From assembly GCA_016286535.1 (NCBI GenBank), contig JAEESZ010000010.1:1-64000 (forward strand): a DNA stretch of 64,000 nucleotides. The letters run 5' to 3'. The stretch's first letter is position 1, and every line of letters begins with the position of its first letter. The notes under the pieces are model-generated. The model was not told where the DNA came from. It made no database searches and worked only from the letters and a program-made list of their open reading frames with translations. This DNA comes from Treponema sp. (GTDB lineage Bacteria > Spirochaetota > Spirochaetia > Treponematales > Treponemataceae). A program made the position numbers and the translations under genes. This document shows positions 26,248 through 35,275 of this stretch, in pieces.

Positions 26248-26282
26248 TGTATAAATATTCATTTTTAAGCGATATTTATACA
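26248..26282 (+). promoter_or_regulatory. 11-bp leader hairpin just before citrate synthase ribosome site
   Basis: Perfect inverted repeat TGTATAAATAT (26248-26258) / ATATTTATACA (26272-26282) with a 13-base loop, ending four bases before the GGAGG ribosome site (26286-26290). It could stabilise the mRNA, act as a temperature-sensitive stem, or be a protein-binding dyad. Confidence 0.55.
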
Positions 26283-26297
26283 CAATGGAGGCCGACT

Positions 26298-27659
26298 ATG
26301 AGTACAGAAAAACAGCAGCAGGCTATTCTAAAAAGATTAGAATCTCTTGCCAAGCACAACGACCCGATCAATCAGAGTTTATACGCTAAATACGACGTAA
26401 AGCGTGGTTTACGCAATGCAAACGGAACTGGTGTTCTTGTAGGACTCACCCGGATTGGTGATGTAGTCGGTTATGAAATTAAGGACGGCGAAAAAATCGC
26501 AGTTCCAGGCCGCCTTATTTACCGTGGCTACGATGTTGTAGACATCATCAAAGATGCAGAAACAAATAAACAGTTCGGCTATGAACAGGTTGTTTACCTT
26601 CTGCTTTTTGGTTTACTTCCATCAAAAAAACAGCTTGAAGACTTTTCTTCTTTCCTTGGAGAATGCAGAATCCTTCCTCCAAACTTTACAGAAGACATGA
26701 TCATGAAAGCTCCTTCTCCAGATATTATGAACAAGATTGCCCGCGGTATTCTTGCAAGCTATTCTTATGATCCAGATCCTGAAAACCGCTCTGTTGCAAA
26801 TATAATCAGACAGTGTATTTACCTTATTGCCCGTCTTCCTTCCATTGCCGCTTACGGTTACCAGGCAAAAAGAAGATACTATGACGACAAGAGTATGTAC
26901 ATTCATAATCCAAAACCAGAGCTTTCTTCTGCAGAAAACTTTTTAAGACTTATCCGCTCAGACAAGAACTACACAAGACTCGAAGCAGAAACCCTGGACC
27001 TTGCCCTTATTCTTCATGCTGAACATGGTGGAGGAAACAACTCTTCTTTAACAGTTCACGTAGTTTCTTCTGCAGATACAGATACCTACTCTGCAATGGC
27101 TGCCGCAGTCGGCTCTTTAAAAGGACGCCGCCATGGTGGTGCAAATATTCGCGTTGTAGAAATGATGGATGACATTAAGGCCAATGTAAAAGACTGGACT
27201 AATGAAAACGAAATCTCTGCCTACATAAGAAAAATTGCAGAAAAACAGGCTTTTGATCACTCTGGTCTTGTATACGGAATGGGACACGCAGTTTACACAA
27301 TCAGCGACCCTCGTCAGGTTCTTTTAAAACAAAAGGCAAAAGAGCTTGCAAAGGCTAAAGGTTGTCTTGAAGAATTTAATCTTTACGATATAATTGAAAG
27401 AGTAGCACCTGGAATTATTCAGGATGTACACCAGTCAGATAAAAAAGTTTGTGCAAACGTAGACTTCTACTCTGGCTTCGTATACACAATGCTGAATATT
27501 CCTCGCGAATTATACACACCAATATTTGCAATTTCCAGAATTGCCGGCTGGTCAGCACATAGAATTGAGGAAGTTGTAAGTGGAGGAAGAATATATCGCC
27601 CTGCATACAAAAATATTTCAGAGGAAAGACCTTTTATTCCTCTTAAAGACAGAAACTAA
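26298..27659 (+). CDS. gltA: Citrate synthase
   Basis: 453 residues. Condenses acetyl-CoA and oxaloacetate. Family landmarks: RLIYRGYDVVDI, LILHAEHGGGNNSSLT (catalytic His), GSLKGRRHGGAN (catalytic His), VYGMGHAVYTISDPR (His and Arg) and CANVDFYSGFVY (catalytic Asp). The length and N-terminal extension fit the bacterial type found in anaerobes that run a partial citric-acid route to 2-oxoglutarate. Start at 26298 follows GGAGG by seven bases; an in-frame ATG at 26247 lies inside the leader hairpin and is rejected. No aconitase or isocitrate dehydrogenase gene is adjacent. Confidence 0.92.
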   Translation: MSTEKQQQAILKRLESLAKHNDPINQSLYAKYDVKRGLRNANGTGVLVGLTRIGDVVGYEIKDGEKIAVPGRLIYRGYDVVDIIKDAETNKQFGYEQVVYLLLFGLLPSKKQLEDFSSFLGECRILPPNFTEDMIMKAPSPDIMNKIARGILASYSYDPDPENRSVANIIRQCIYLIARLPSIAAYGYQAKRRYYDDKSMYIHNPKPELSSAENFLRLIRSDKNYTRLEAETLDLALILHAEHGGGNNSSLTVHVVSSADTDTYSAMAAAVGSLKGRRHGGANIRVVEMMDDIKANVKDWTNENEISAYIRKIAEKQAFDHSGLVYGMGHAVYTISDPRQVLLKQKAKELAKAKGCLEEFNLYDIIERVAPGIIQDVHQSDKKVCANVDFYSGFVYTMLNIPRELYTPIFAISRIAGWSAHRIEEVVSGGRIYRPAYKNISEERPFIPLKDRN

Positions 27660-27698
27660 AAAAGTATATATAAAATTTTTCATAAAAAGGAGAAAAAT

Positions 27699-28070
27699 AT
27701 GAAAAAACTATTAGCTTTTTTTGCAGTTGCTTTTATTGCTGCAGCAGGATTGTTCGCTTTTGATTTAAACGGAATCGAAGGAACATGGCAGGACGAAAAC
27801 TACAAGGCAAACTGGACTTTTAATGCCGGCGGAAGCGTAACATTAAAAGATTCAACAGGTGCTGTAGTTTATACTTTTACAGATGACAATGTTTCAGACA
27901 TTAAACCTGTTGCAAATGACCAGGGTGTTGGTGTTGCTTTCTATTGTAAAGAAACTCAGAGAGCTTACACTTTCATTAAACCTATTAAATTATCTGCAGA
28001 TCTTTTAATGAGCATTGACCGCGACTGGACTGTAGAAGACTACGACGTAACAATTAAATTCCAGAAATAA
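27699..28070 (+). CDS. Small secreted protein of unknown function
   Basis: 123 residues with a clear signal peptide (MKKLLAFFAVAFIAAAGLFA). The mature ~100 residues are beta-rich (IEGTWQDENYKANWTFNAGG, GAVVYTFTDDN), reminiscent of small lipocalin-like treponemal proteins, but I do not recognise a named family. AAAAGGAG precedes the ATG. It lies 39 bases after citrate synthase and its stop codon abuts the ATG of the pseudouridine synthase gene. Confidence 0.7.
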   Translation: MKKLLAFFAVAFIAAAGLFAFDLNGIEGTWQDENYKANWTFNAGGSVTLKDSTGAVVYTFTDDNVSDIKPVANDQGVGVAFYCKETQRAYTFIKPIKLSADLLMSIDRDWTVEDYDVTIKFQK

Positions 28071-28889
28071 ATGTCTAAAGAAAGAATCGATAAACTGCTT
28101 TCTCACGAAGGCTTTGGTTCTCGAAAAGACATAAGAAAAATCCTGCGCAAATATGATGTTTCTGTAAATGGAAAACGCATACTTGATGCAGGATTTTTAA
28201 TTGACCCTTTAGAGGACTCTCTAACCATAGATCAGGAAAAAATCACTCTGCATTCAAACCTCTACCTTATGATGAATAAGGTTATGCACACAGTTTCTTC
28301 AAACAAGGACGGTGAACATCAGACGGTTTTTGATTTGCTTGATGATTCATTAAGAACCCCCTACCTGCAGGAACACCTTCACCTGGTAGGCCGGCTGGAC
28401 ATGGATACAGAGGGACTCCTTTTATTTACCACAGACGGAAATCTTACCCACACCCTTATTTCTCCAAAATCACATGTAGATAAAACTTATTTCTGTGTGC
28501 TTGAGCATGAAGAAAGCGAAAGCCATAAAGAAGAAATTTCAAAAGCCTTTGGAGAAGGCATTGAAGTTGGACCGGAAGACAACGAAGAGGGCTTTAAAAC
28601 CCTTCCGGCCAGCATAAAATGGGCGGGGGCAGAAGAAATAAAAAAACACCTTAACAATACCTCTTATTTTACCCAGACAGAAAGCGGAAAAAAGAATCTT
28701 GTAGCTCAGGCAGCTCTTCTTACCATTCAGGAAGGAAAATACCATCAGGTAAAAAGAATGTTTGCAGCAGTTGGAAACAAAATCATTTTCCTTAAAAGAG
28801 TTTCTATGGGAAAGCTGCATTTAGATGCCGCCTTAAAGCCCGGCCAGTACAGAGAGTTATCCGAAGAAGAAATAGAAAAATTAAATTAA
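28071..28889 (+). CDS. Pseudouridine synthase, RsuA/RluB/E/F family
   Basis: 272 residues. An N-terminal S4 RNA-binding domain (RIDKLLSHEGFGSRKDI..VSVNGKRI, about 4-50) is followed by the catalytic domain with LVGRLDMDTEGLLLFT (about 105-120; the Asp of GRLD is catalytic) and GKYHQVKRMF. It converts a uridine in rRNA to pseudouridine; the sequence alone does not fix the target. The ATG directly follows the stop of the preceding gene with no ribosome site, so translation is probably by reinitiation. Confidence 0.87.
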   Translation: MSKERIDKLLSHEGFGSRKDIRKILRKYDVSVNGKRILDAGFLIDPLEDSLTIDQEKITLHSNLYLMMNKVMHTVSSNKDGEHQTVFDLLDDSLRTPYLQEHLHLVGRLDMDTEGLLLFTTDGNLTHTLISPKSHVDKTYFCVLEHEESESHKEEISKAFGEGIEVGPEDNEEGFKTLPASIKWAGAEEIKKHLNNTSYFTQTESGKKNLVAQAALLTIQEGKYHQVKRMFAAVGNKIIFLKRVSMGKLHLDAALKPGQYRELSEEEIEKLN

Positions 28890-28939
28890 AAAAACTTTCA
28901 TATCTGAAGTTACTTTTCTCTTAATTGTTATCTAAAAGT

Positions 28940-28968
28940 TTGACAAACAAAAAGAAGTCAACTATTAT
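28940..28968 (+). promoter_or_regulatory. Promoter of lipoprotein gene at 29011
   Basis: TTGACA (28940-28945), 17-base spacer, TATTAT (28963-28968); the predicted leader is about 35 bases. Confidence 0.6.
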
Positions 28969-29010
28969 AAATATAACAAAAAATTATATTTAAAAACGCG
29001 GGAATTATTT

Positions 29011-30174
29011 ATGAATCACAAAATCAAAGTCTTTTTTATTTTAACCTTATCATTAAACGTTTTACTATTTTCTTCCTGCATACCTTACTGGGATGACGGA
29101 AAGGTTACCGGAAAAACAACTATAAAGAACTTTGAACATTTAAATGACCCTCTTGTTATAATTGCAGATGTTACCTGGGAAAAGACCTTTTTAGGACTTC
29201 CCTGCCTGGACGGAGTATCTTATAACAGGGGTAACGTTTTTGTGGTTATAGACTGGGAGACCGATACTATTTTTGACTGGGTTTATTACCCAAGCAATCC
29301 TGGCTCTGTAATGAAAAGAGCTATAGAATTAGGCACCTCTCCAAAGAAATATTATTCATCATCTTATGGTGGAGTTGTAGGCTGTATAAGTCCTGATTCA
29401 AACAAGGTAACAATTTACGACACAAGTGATGTATATGGATATATAGAACCCTGCTTCTTAAAAGGAGAAAATGCAATTATATGGGACAAACGGGAAAATT
29501 ATCCACTAACAACCTGCTATTTTTTTGATGCTAAAAATGGCGTACTTTTAAAAGATAAATTCCGTATTGAAGCAGAAACAAACATTAGACATCCAATTGA
29601 AGATGATAATGGTTATCTTTGGATTTCATATATGAAGAATGATTTTGCAGATACAAGGTATCTGGCAAAAATTGACTGTAATAAATATACAATAGAAGAT
29701 GTAATTAGTTTTAAAAGTCATGGAACAGATAAAATTATTGCAGTAAAAAACAGTGTTTTATTTCAGAGTTCAATTTTAAATAATTATTCAAGCCTGATCA
29801 GAAAGTATAATTCAGAAACTGGTGAATTAATTACTAAAAAGGAATACAGAGTGCATGAAGATATAAAGGATGCGTATTATTTACCAAGTGGTTTTTTATA
29901 TAAGGATAAGTTATATATTGAATGTTTCGGAGTTTCCTCTATAACAAATCACTATTGTATTTATGTATATCAAATTAATACAGAGACTCTCGAAGTTGAA
30001 CGCATTAGTGACCGTATAGATATCTGGGCAACAGAAAATGAATGGCTACGAGGCAACCGTATTTATTTTATGTACGGAAACGACTCTTATACCTATTTTG
30101 ATTTAGATACCTGGGAAAAAGCTCCTTACACTTATGTTATGGACTATTCTACAATGACAATAAATCTCAAGTAA
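29011..30174 (+). CDS. Lipoprotein of unknown function
   Basis: 387 residues. The signal sequence ends LLFSSC, giving a lipid-anchored Cys (about 23). The mature part is rich in aromatic and beta-type stretches with recurring Trp/Tyr turns (VVIDWETDTIFDWVYY, YFDLDTWEKAPY), as in beta-propeller-like proteins, but no clear repeat or catalytic motif is visible. Its codon and base use is more AT-rich than neighbouring genes, especially in the second half. It has its own promoter and stands alone before the dCMP deaminase gene. Confidence 0.65.
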   Translation: MNHKIKVFFILTLSLNVLLFSSCIPYWDDGKVTGKTTIKNFEHLNDPLVIIADVTWEKTFLGLPCLDGVSYNRGNVFVVIDWETDTIFDWVYYPSNPGSVMKRAIELGTSPKKYYSSSYGGVVGCISPDSNKVTIYDTSDVYGYIEPCFLKGENAIIWDKRENYPLTTCYFFDAKNGVLLKDKFRIEAETNIRHPIEDDNGYLWISYMKNDFADTRYLAKIDCNKYTIEDVISFKSHGTDKIIAVKNSVLFQSSILNNYSSLIRKYNSETGELITKKEYRVHEDIKDAYYLPSGFLYKDKLYIECFGVSSITNHYCIYVYQINTETLEVERISDRIDIWATENEWLRGNRIYFMYGNDSYTYFDLDTWEKAPYTYVMDYSTMTINLK

Positions 30175-30197
30175 ACCTTACTTACTTTTCCTTTTTA

Positions 30198-30226
30198 TTG
30201 CAGAAGCACCGGTTTTCCTATAAAAT
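30198..30226 (+). promoter_or_regulatory. Promoter of the deaminase gene, implies leaderless mRNA
   Basis: TTGCAG (30198-30203), 17-base spacer, TAAAAT (30221-30226). The ATG at 30233 begins six bases later and has no ribosome site. Confidence 0.55.
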
Positions 30227-30232
30227 CATAAT

Positions 30233-30730
30233 ATGGAAACAAAAATAATACAAAAACGTCAGGACTATATAAGCTGGGACGAGTACTTTATGGGAATTGC
30301 AGCGCTTTCTGCCTTACGCTCTAAAGACCCTAACTCCCAGGTTGGAGCCTGTATTGTAAGCGAAGACAACAAAATTCTTTCCATGGGCTATAATGGCTTT
30401 CCAATCGGCTGTTCAGATGAATTATTTCCCTGGGCCCGCGAAGGAGATACCCTTAACACAAAATATGCCTATGTGGTTCACAGTGAATTAAACGCAATTC
30501 TGAATTATCGCGGAGGTTCCTTACAGGGAACAAAAATCTATGTTACTTTATTTCCATGCAACGAATGTGCAAAAGCCATTATTCAGGCAGGAATTAAAAC
30601 TGTAATTTATGACAGCGATAAGTATGACGGAACACCTGCAAATATTGTATCCAAAAAACTGTTAGAAACAGCAGGCGTAAAAGTTGTAAAATATAAGAAA
30701 AGCGGAAGAAAAATCAATATAGAACTTTAG
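30233..30730 (+). CDS. dCMP deaminase family protein
   Basis: 165 residues. Zinc cytidine/deoxycytidylate deaminase fold: DPNSQVGACIVS, VVHSELNAI (zinc His and catalytic Glu) and LFPCNECAKAII (two zinc Cys). The YNGFPIGCSDE loop is typical of dCMP deaminases, which make dUMP for thymidylate synthesis. ComEB is a close relative, so a competence-linked role cannot be excluded. It sits 16 bases before the formate-THF ligase gene, a one-carbon enzyme that also feeds thymidylate and purine synthesis, so the pairing makes metabolic sense. Confidence 0.87.
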   Translation: METKIIQKRQDYISWDEYFMGIAALSALRSKDPNSQVGACIVSEDNKILSMGYNGFPIGCSDELFPWAREGDTLNTKYAYVVHSELNAILNYRGGSLQGTKIYVTLFPCNECAKAIIQAGIKTVIYDSDKYDGTPANIVSKKLLETAGVKVVKYKKSGRKINIEL

Positions 30731-30746
30731 TAAAAAAGGATAAAGT

Positions 30747-32423
30747 ATGACAGATATAGAAATTGCACAAAAAAACAAGATGGAGCCTATTGTAAAGGTT
30801 GCAGAAAAAATCGGCATTACAGAAGATAAACTTGAACTTTACGGCCCATATAAAGCAAAAATCACCTTTGAAGAATTACAGACTCTGCAAAAAAAAGCAG
30901 AAGGACAGAAAGGTAAGTTAATTCTGGTTACTGCTGTAACCCCAACTCCTGCCGGAGAAGGAAAATCAACCGTTTCCATTGGACTTGCTGACGGTTTAAG
31001 AAAAATCGGTAAGAATTCTGTAGTTGCTTTAAGAGAACCATCTCTGGGTCCTTGCTTTGGAGTAAAAGGAGGAGCCTGTGGCGGCGGTTATGCACAGATT
31101 GTTCCAATGGAAGAAATTAACCTGCACTTTACAGGAGATTTACATGCAATCTCTATTGCAAACAATCTTATTGCCGCTTTAATTGATAATCACCTGCAGC
31201 AGGGAAACGAACTTGGAATTGATCCAAGAACAATCAGCTGGAAACGCTGCGTAGACTTAAATGACCGAGCCCTCCGCAATATTACAATCGGACTTGGCGG
31301 CAGAATGCAGGGAGTTCCAAGAGAAGACCACTTTACAATTGCAGTTGCCTCAGAAATTATGGCAATCATCTGTCTTTCTAAAACAATCAAAGAACTTAAA
31401 GAAAGAATTGACAGAATAGTAATTGGCCAGACCTATGCAAAAGAAAACGTTACCTTTGGCCAGCTAAAGTGCACAGGCGCTATTGCTGCCCTTCTTAAAG
31501 ATGTTTTAAAACCAAATCTGGTACAGACACTTGAAAAAACACCTGCCTTTGTTCATGGAGGTCCATTTGCAAACATTGCTCACGGCTGTAACTCTGTAAA
31601 CGCAACCTTATGTGCCCTTGCAACCGGAGACTACGTTGTAACAGAAGCAGGTTTTGCCGCAGATTTAGGTGCAGAAAAATTCCTTGATATTAAATGCCGC
31701 AGCGCCGGATTAAAACCGGATGCTGTTGTAATTGTAGCTACAATCAGGGCATTAAAAATGCATGGTGGCCTTGCAAAAGCAGACCTTTCAAAAGCTGACA
31801 CAAAGGCCCTTGAAAAAGGTTTTGAAAACTTAAAAACTCATATAGAAAATATTGGAAAGTTCGGTCTTCCTTGCCTTGTTGCCATTAATAAATTCATCAC
31901 AGATACTGACGAAGAAATTAACCTTCTTAAAAAATTATGTCAGGATAACGGTTCCATTGCTGTTCTTTCTGAAGGCTGGGAAAAAGGCGGAGAAGGCACA
32001 AAGGAACTTGCAAAAACAGTTGTAGAAATTGCAGAAAGCGGAAAGGCAAATTATCATCCTCTTTATGAACTGGACAAGAGCCTTGCAGAAAAAATTACAA
32101 CCATTGCAAAAGAAATTTACCGTGCCGACAACGTTGAATTCGAACCAGCAGCCTTAAAGAAACTTAATGATTTTGAACAGAAGGGATACAAAAATCTTCC
32201 TGTATGTATTGCAAAGACCCAGAATTCAATTTCGCATGATCCAAAATTGATTGGAGCTCCAAAAGGCTACACCTTCCCAGTTAGAGACGTACAGTTATAT
32301 GCGGGAGCAGGCTTCGTAGTTGCCCTTGCCGGAGACATTATGACAATGCCAGGACTACCAAAACTTCCGGCAGCCCTGAACATTGACGTTGATGATAACG
32401 GAGTAATTACAGGATTATTCTAA
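30747..32423 (+). CDS. fhs: Formate-tetrahydrofolate ligase
   Basis: 558 residues, full length. Makes 10-formyl-THF from formate, THF and ATP. Family signatures are intact: [16 protein letters not shown] (ATP loop, about 67-82), [20 protein letters not shown] (about 95-115), FTGDLHAI and [27 protein letters not shown] precedes the ATG. In gut treponemes it serves one-carbon metabolism and, in acetogenic species, the reductive acetyl-CoA route; no other acetogenesis gene is in this window. Confidence 0.95.
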   Translation: MTDIEIAQKNKMEPIVKVAEKIGITEDKLELYGPYKAKITFEELQTLQKKAEGQKGKLILVTAVTPTPAGEGKSTVSIGLADGLRKIGKNSVVALREPSLGPCFGVKGGACGGGYAQIVPMEEINLHFTGDLHAISIANNLIAALIDNHLQQGNELGIDPRTISWKRCVDLNDRALRNITIGLGGRMQGVPREDHFTIAVASEIMAIICLSKTIKELKERIDRIVIGQTYAKENVTFGQLKCTGAIAALLKDVLKPNLVQTLEKTPAFVHGGPFANIAHGCNSVNATLCALATGDYVVTEAGFAADLGAEKFLDIKCRSAGLKPDAVVIVATIRALKMHGGLAKADLSKADTKALEKGFENLKTHIENIGKFGLPCLVAINKFITDTDEEINLLKKLCQDNGSIAVLSEGWEKGGEGTKELAKTVVEIAESGKANYHPLYELDKSLAEKITTIAKEIYRADNVEFEPAALKKLNDFEQKGYKNLPVCIAKTQNSISHDPKLIGAPKGYTFPVRDVQLYAGAGFVVALAGDIMTMPGLPKLPAALNIDVDDNGVITGLF

Positions 32424-32428
32424 TAGAA

Positions 32429-33733
32429 CTAGCCTTTTAAAGCTTTTAATTCCTTAGAGAGTTCCAGAGTCTTTTGATTCTGTCTTACAACTCTCTGGGC
32501 TAAAAGCTTTGAAAGGAATATTCCGTAATGAGGATTCTTCCTGATTAAATTCAGGAAGGATGATTTAGGAATACGGATTAACTGGCCTTCGCCGGCAGAC
32601 ATAATTGTTGCAGAACGGCGGTCATTTAAGAGGAAGGCCATTTCCCCAATAAACATATCATTTGGGGTAAGAACAGAAATCAATTTTCCATCTACATAAA
32701 CACCAAACTGACCAGATACAATAAAGAACAAATCATTTGAAGGCTCATTCTGCTTGCAGACAATCTGATGCTTTGCATATTTAATAACACTGAAGGCAGA
32801 CATAATAAGAGGAACGTTATTAGAAGAATCATGCAGGTTCTGTATTGAGAAGGAAACTTCATTACCCTTATCATTGTATTTTAATTCTGAAACCAGCTCC
32901 TTAGAGAGGAAAATTCCCCTTCCATGCATCTGTTCAGAATCTACATCCTGCTGCTCTACCCTCTTACGCCAGTCAAAACCATTACCTTCATCTGAAATCT
33001 TAAAAGAAGATTCTTCTTTTCCAATTACATATTCAATATGAATCTTTCTTTTTGCAATTTCAGGATCCTGAAGACGCTGGTGAATTAAATCAAGAATATT
33101 TCCGCCTTTTTCAAGATATTTAGTTTTATCGTCATAAGAAATGTTGCAGTTTCCATGTTCAAGAGCATTGGTTAAAAGCTCCATTAAGGTTGTCTGAAGG
33201 GCATATCTGTCATTTTCAGAGATTCGGTTGGTACAGTAAAGATAGTTTACAAGGAAGCTGGTAAACATTCTTGTATCAAAGGGGTCATTACCGCAGACAA
33301 AACCGCCTTTTTCGAGGGCACCCACACTTTCCTGCATACCACGGTTAAAGAGGAACTGCTTGTTACTCCATAAGATTCTTAATAAACGGTCAAAGTTTTC
33401 GTTGAAGGAATATAAAGTCTGAGCTGCAAGAATATTAGGATTTTTTGATTCTTCAATCTTCTGTACTTCTGCAGGATTTTCTACAACGGCAATAATTCCG
33501 CCGTTATGCAGCCATGGGTCCTTATTAATGGCATTTAGAATTGAATCACAATCTATAGATTTTGAAGTAAAGTCCAGAATTTTAATTTCAGGAATTTCGT
33601 AATCAATAAAACTTAAAGCTTCTTCTGTATCCTGACAAAACAAAGGATCAAAATAGGCAGAATATTTTGTACATACATTCTTTACAGTTTCATTTACAGC
33701 GGGGGTTGCAGAAGCAACAAGAATCTTTTTCAT
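32429..33733 (-). CDS. Receiver-like / RsbW-type ATPase / cNMP-binding signalling protein
   Basis: 434 residues in three parts: a degenerate receiver-like N terminus (about 1-110), a histidine-kinase-like ATPase of the anti-sigma (RsbW) type (about 150-300: ELLTNALEHGN N-box, DEGNGFD G1, GRGIFL G2), and a cyclic-nucleotide-binding domain (about 315-420: FIGEMAFLLNDRRSATI, the phosphate-binding cassette). No dimerisation/phospho-His region is seen, so it is not a usual sensor kinase. It could be a partner-switching regulator gated by cAMP-like ligands. AAGGA precedes the ATG. An MBL hydrolase gene lies just upstream on the same strand. Confidence 0.75.
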   Translation of the reverse strand: MKKILVASATPAVNETVKNVCTKYSAYFDPLFCQDTEEALSFIDYEIPEIKILDFTSKSIDCDSILNAINKDPWLHNGGIIAVVENPAEVQKIEESKNPNILAAQTLYSFNENFDRLLRILWSNKQFLFNRGMQESVGALEKGGFVCGNDPFDTRMFTSFLVNYLYCTNRISENDRYALQTTLMELLTNALEHGNCNISYDDKTKYLEKGGNILDLIHQRLQDPEIAKRKIHIEYVIGKEESSFKISDEGNGFDWRKRVEQQDVDSEQMHGRGIFLSKELVSELKYNDKGNEVSFSIQNLHDSSNNVPLIMSAFSVIKYAKHQIVCKQNEPSNDLFFIVSGQFGVYVDGKLISVLTPNDMFIGEMAFLLNDRRSATIMSAGEGQLIRIPKSSFLNLIRKNPHYGIFLSKLLAQRVVRQNQKTLELSKELKALKG

Positions 33734-33751
33734 CTGTTAGTCCTTAAATAA

Positions 33752-34591
33752 TTAATCAAAATCATAATAGAGGCCGGCTTTTGCAAGCCCTGCGAAGCCG
33801 TCTTTTATTACATCAAGTCCTGTAACTTTACTGCTATAGTGACACAAATACATTTTTGATTTTAATTCCACTGGTAAAGTTTTTAATTCCTGGTAAGTAG
33901 CATGAACACCGGCAGAAAAACCAGAAACATCACAGTCATGAAAAATATACTCTATATTAAAATTTTGTGTTATCCAATTAATTTGCTCAGGCCTGAACTG
34001 AGTATCTGCGGTAAAGAGAATCCTGTCATCAACAATCAGGCCGACTGAATATTGAGAATTTCTGAATGAGTCTTTTTTTGTAGTTACATGATGGGTTCTG
34101 AATAATTTAAGATTGATAGAACCTATGTTTATTTCGTGCATTGGAAAAGGTTTGTTACGGATTTTTACAGGCTTCATCTGATTAAAATAATCATCAAAAG
34201 ACATTTTTCCATTTTCGCTGAACTGCATTCCGCCCCTCAGTGATTCATTCCACAGTTTCTTTTTAAATTCATCTGTTATTACAATATTTACCCGGGAATT
34301 TTTTGTGTAGTAAGATAAAAAGGCCATTTCTTCAAGGCCGCCAATGTGATCAGCATGAGGATGGGTTACAAGAAGATTTTCTATATTTTTTATCTTTAAA
34401 TTATATTTTTTATCTATAACATAAGGACATAAAGTTCCACAATCAATAAGAATATGATCATTTCCCTTTATAATAAGTAAATTTGTCTGGAAATAAGATT
34501 TAGAAAACGCAGAGCCTGTGCCTATAAAAAAAAACGATAAAGTACCATTATTTACAAGTGATAAATTCTCTTCAATATTTCTTGTTTTCAT
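33752..34591 (-). CDS. MBL-fold metallohydrolase
   Basis: 279 residues. The metallo-beta-lactamase zinc motif is THPHADHIGGLEEM (about 78-91), with FTADTQF and IFHDCDVSGF supplying further metal ligands and LCHYSS near the end. The outline is like RNase Z or class II cyclic-nucleotide phosphodiesterases; which one cannot be told. Its position 18 bases ahead of the cNMP-binding protein gene makes a nucleotide-hydrolase role an attractive guess. No ribosome site is seen, and TAGAAT lies six bases before the ATG, so it may be leaderless. Confidence 0.78.
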   Translation of the reverse strand: MKTRNIEENLSLVNNGTLSFFFIGTGSAFSKSYFQTNLLIIKGNDHILIDCGTLCPYVIDKKYNLKIKNIENLLVTHPHADHIGGLEEMAFLSYYTKNSRVNIVITDEFKKKLWNESLRGGMQFSENGKMSFDDYFNQMKPVKIRNKPFPMHEINIGSINLKLFRTHHVTTKKDSFRNSQYSVGLIVDDRILFTADTQFRPEQINWITQNFNIEYIFHDCDVSGFSAGVHATYQELKTLPVELKSKMYLCHYSSKVTGLDVIKDGFAGLAKAGLYYDFD

Positions 34592-34628
34592 TTTTTAATT
34601 CTAACATAAAATTTAAAAAAATACATTA

Positions 34629-35273
34629 TTATAATAAAATTTCCGGAAGCTTATATACATCTTCAACGCCAGAAACTAAAAGGCCGCCCATTCCCATCTG
34701 CAGGGGAAGAGAAAGGTCCATATCATAACGGTCTCCAACAGAAAGACACTTTTCTGCTTTTGTCTGTAAAATTTCTACAGCCCTGCAAAATGGCTCTTCT
34801 GCCGGTTTAGATTTAAAACAGGTATCGAGTCCTACAATATCCTTAAAGAATTCTGAAGCACCAATAGCTTCAAGGGTTTTTCTTGCCGGCAATACCGGAT
34901 TATTGGTAACACAAATCAGCTTAAAGTCTTTTTGCAGCAGGCTTAAAGTTTCAACAAGCTCTTTGTCATAAGAAAGATAATCTGAAGGAGTAAGAAGTTT
35001 TTTTCGCCATTCTACACTTTCTTCTATTGGTACTCCAAAGCTTAAAAGGGTGTTGCCAAGACTTACCTTAGCTCCATTGTGGTCTAAAGCAAACTGCCTG
35101 CGGTAATCTGCAACCATTCTCCGGGCCTGGTCGGCAGAAATGCCCCTTACTCTTGCAAATTCCCTTATCTGGCAATCAACCTGCTCTATGGCATATTTCT
35201 GGTTGCTGTATAAAGTGCAGTCTATATCAAATATAATAGCCTCTAAAGGCCGGGGAATTTTATAAATCTTCAT
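34629..35273 (-). CDS. HAD-superfamily phosphatase
   Basis: 214 residues. Motif I is FDIDCTLY (nucleophile Asp), motif II ICVTNNP (Thr), motif III Lys in CFKSKPAEEPF and motif IV SVGDRYDMD, the order and spacing of HAD hydrolases of the phosphoglycolate phosphatase / pyrimidine 5'-nucleotidase kind with a helical cap (about 20-80). The substrate is unknown. It starts two bases after the stop of the FGGY kinase gene, with AGGA upstream, so a shared sugar- or nucleotide-phosphate pathway is possible. Confidence 0.82.
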   Translation of the reverse strand: MKIYKIPRPLEAIIFDIDCTLYSNQKYAIEQVDCQIREFARVRGISADQARRMVADYRRQFALDHNGAKVSLGNTLLSFGVPIEESVEWRKKLLTPSDYLSYDKELVETLSLLQKDFKLICVTNNPVLPARKTLEAIGASEFFKDIVGLDTCFKSKPAEEPFCRAVEILQTKAEKCLSVGDRYDMDLSLPLQMGMGGLLVSGVEDVYKLPEILL

Positions 35274-35275
35274 GC

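Noticed and set aside
30731..30746. Riboswitch (tetrahydrofolate) before fhs
   Set aside because: Only 16 bases separate fhs from the deaminase gene; there is no room and no structure.
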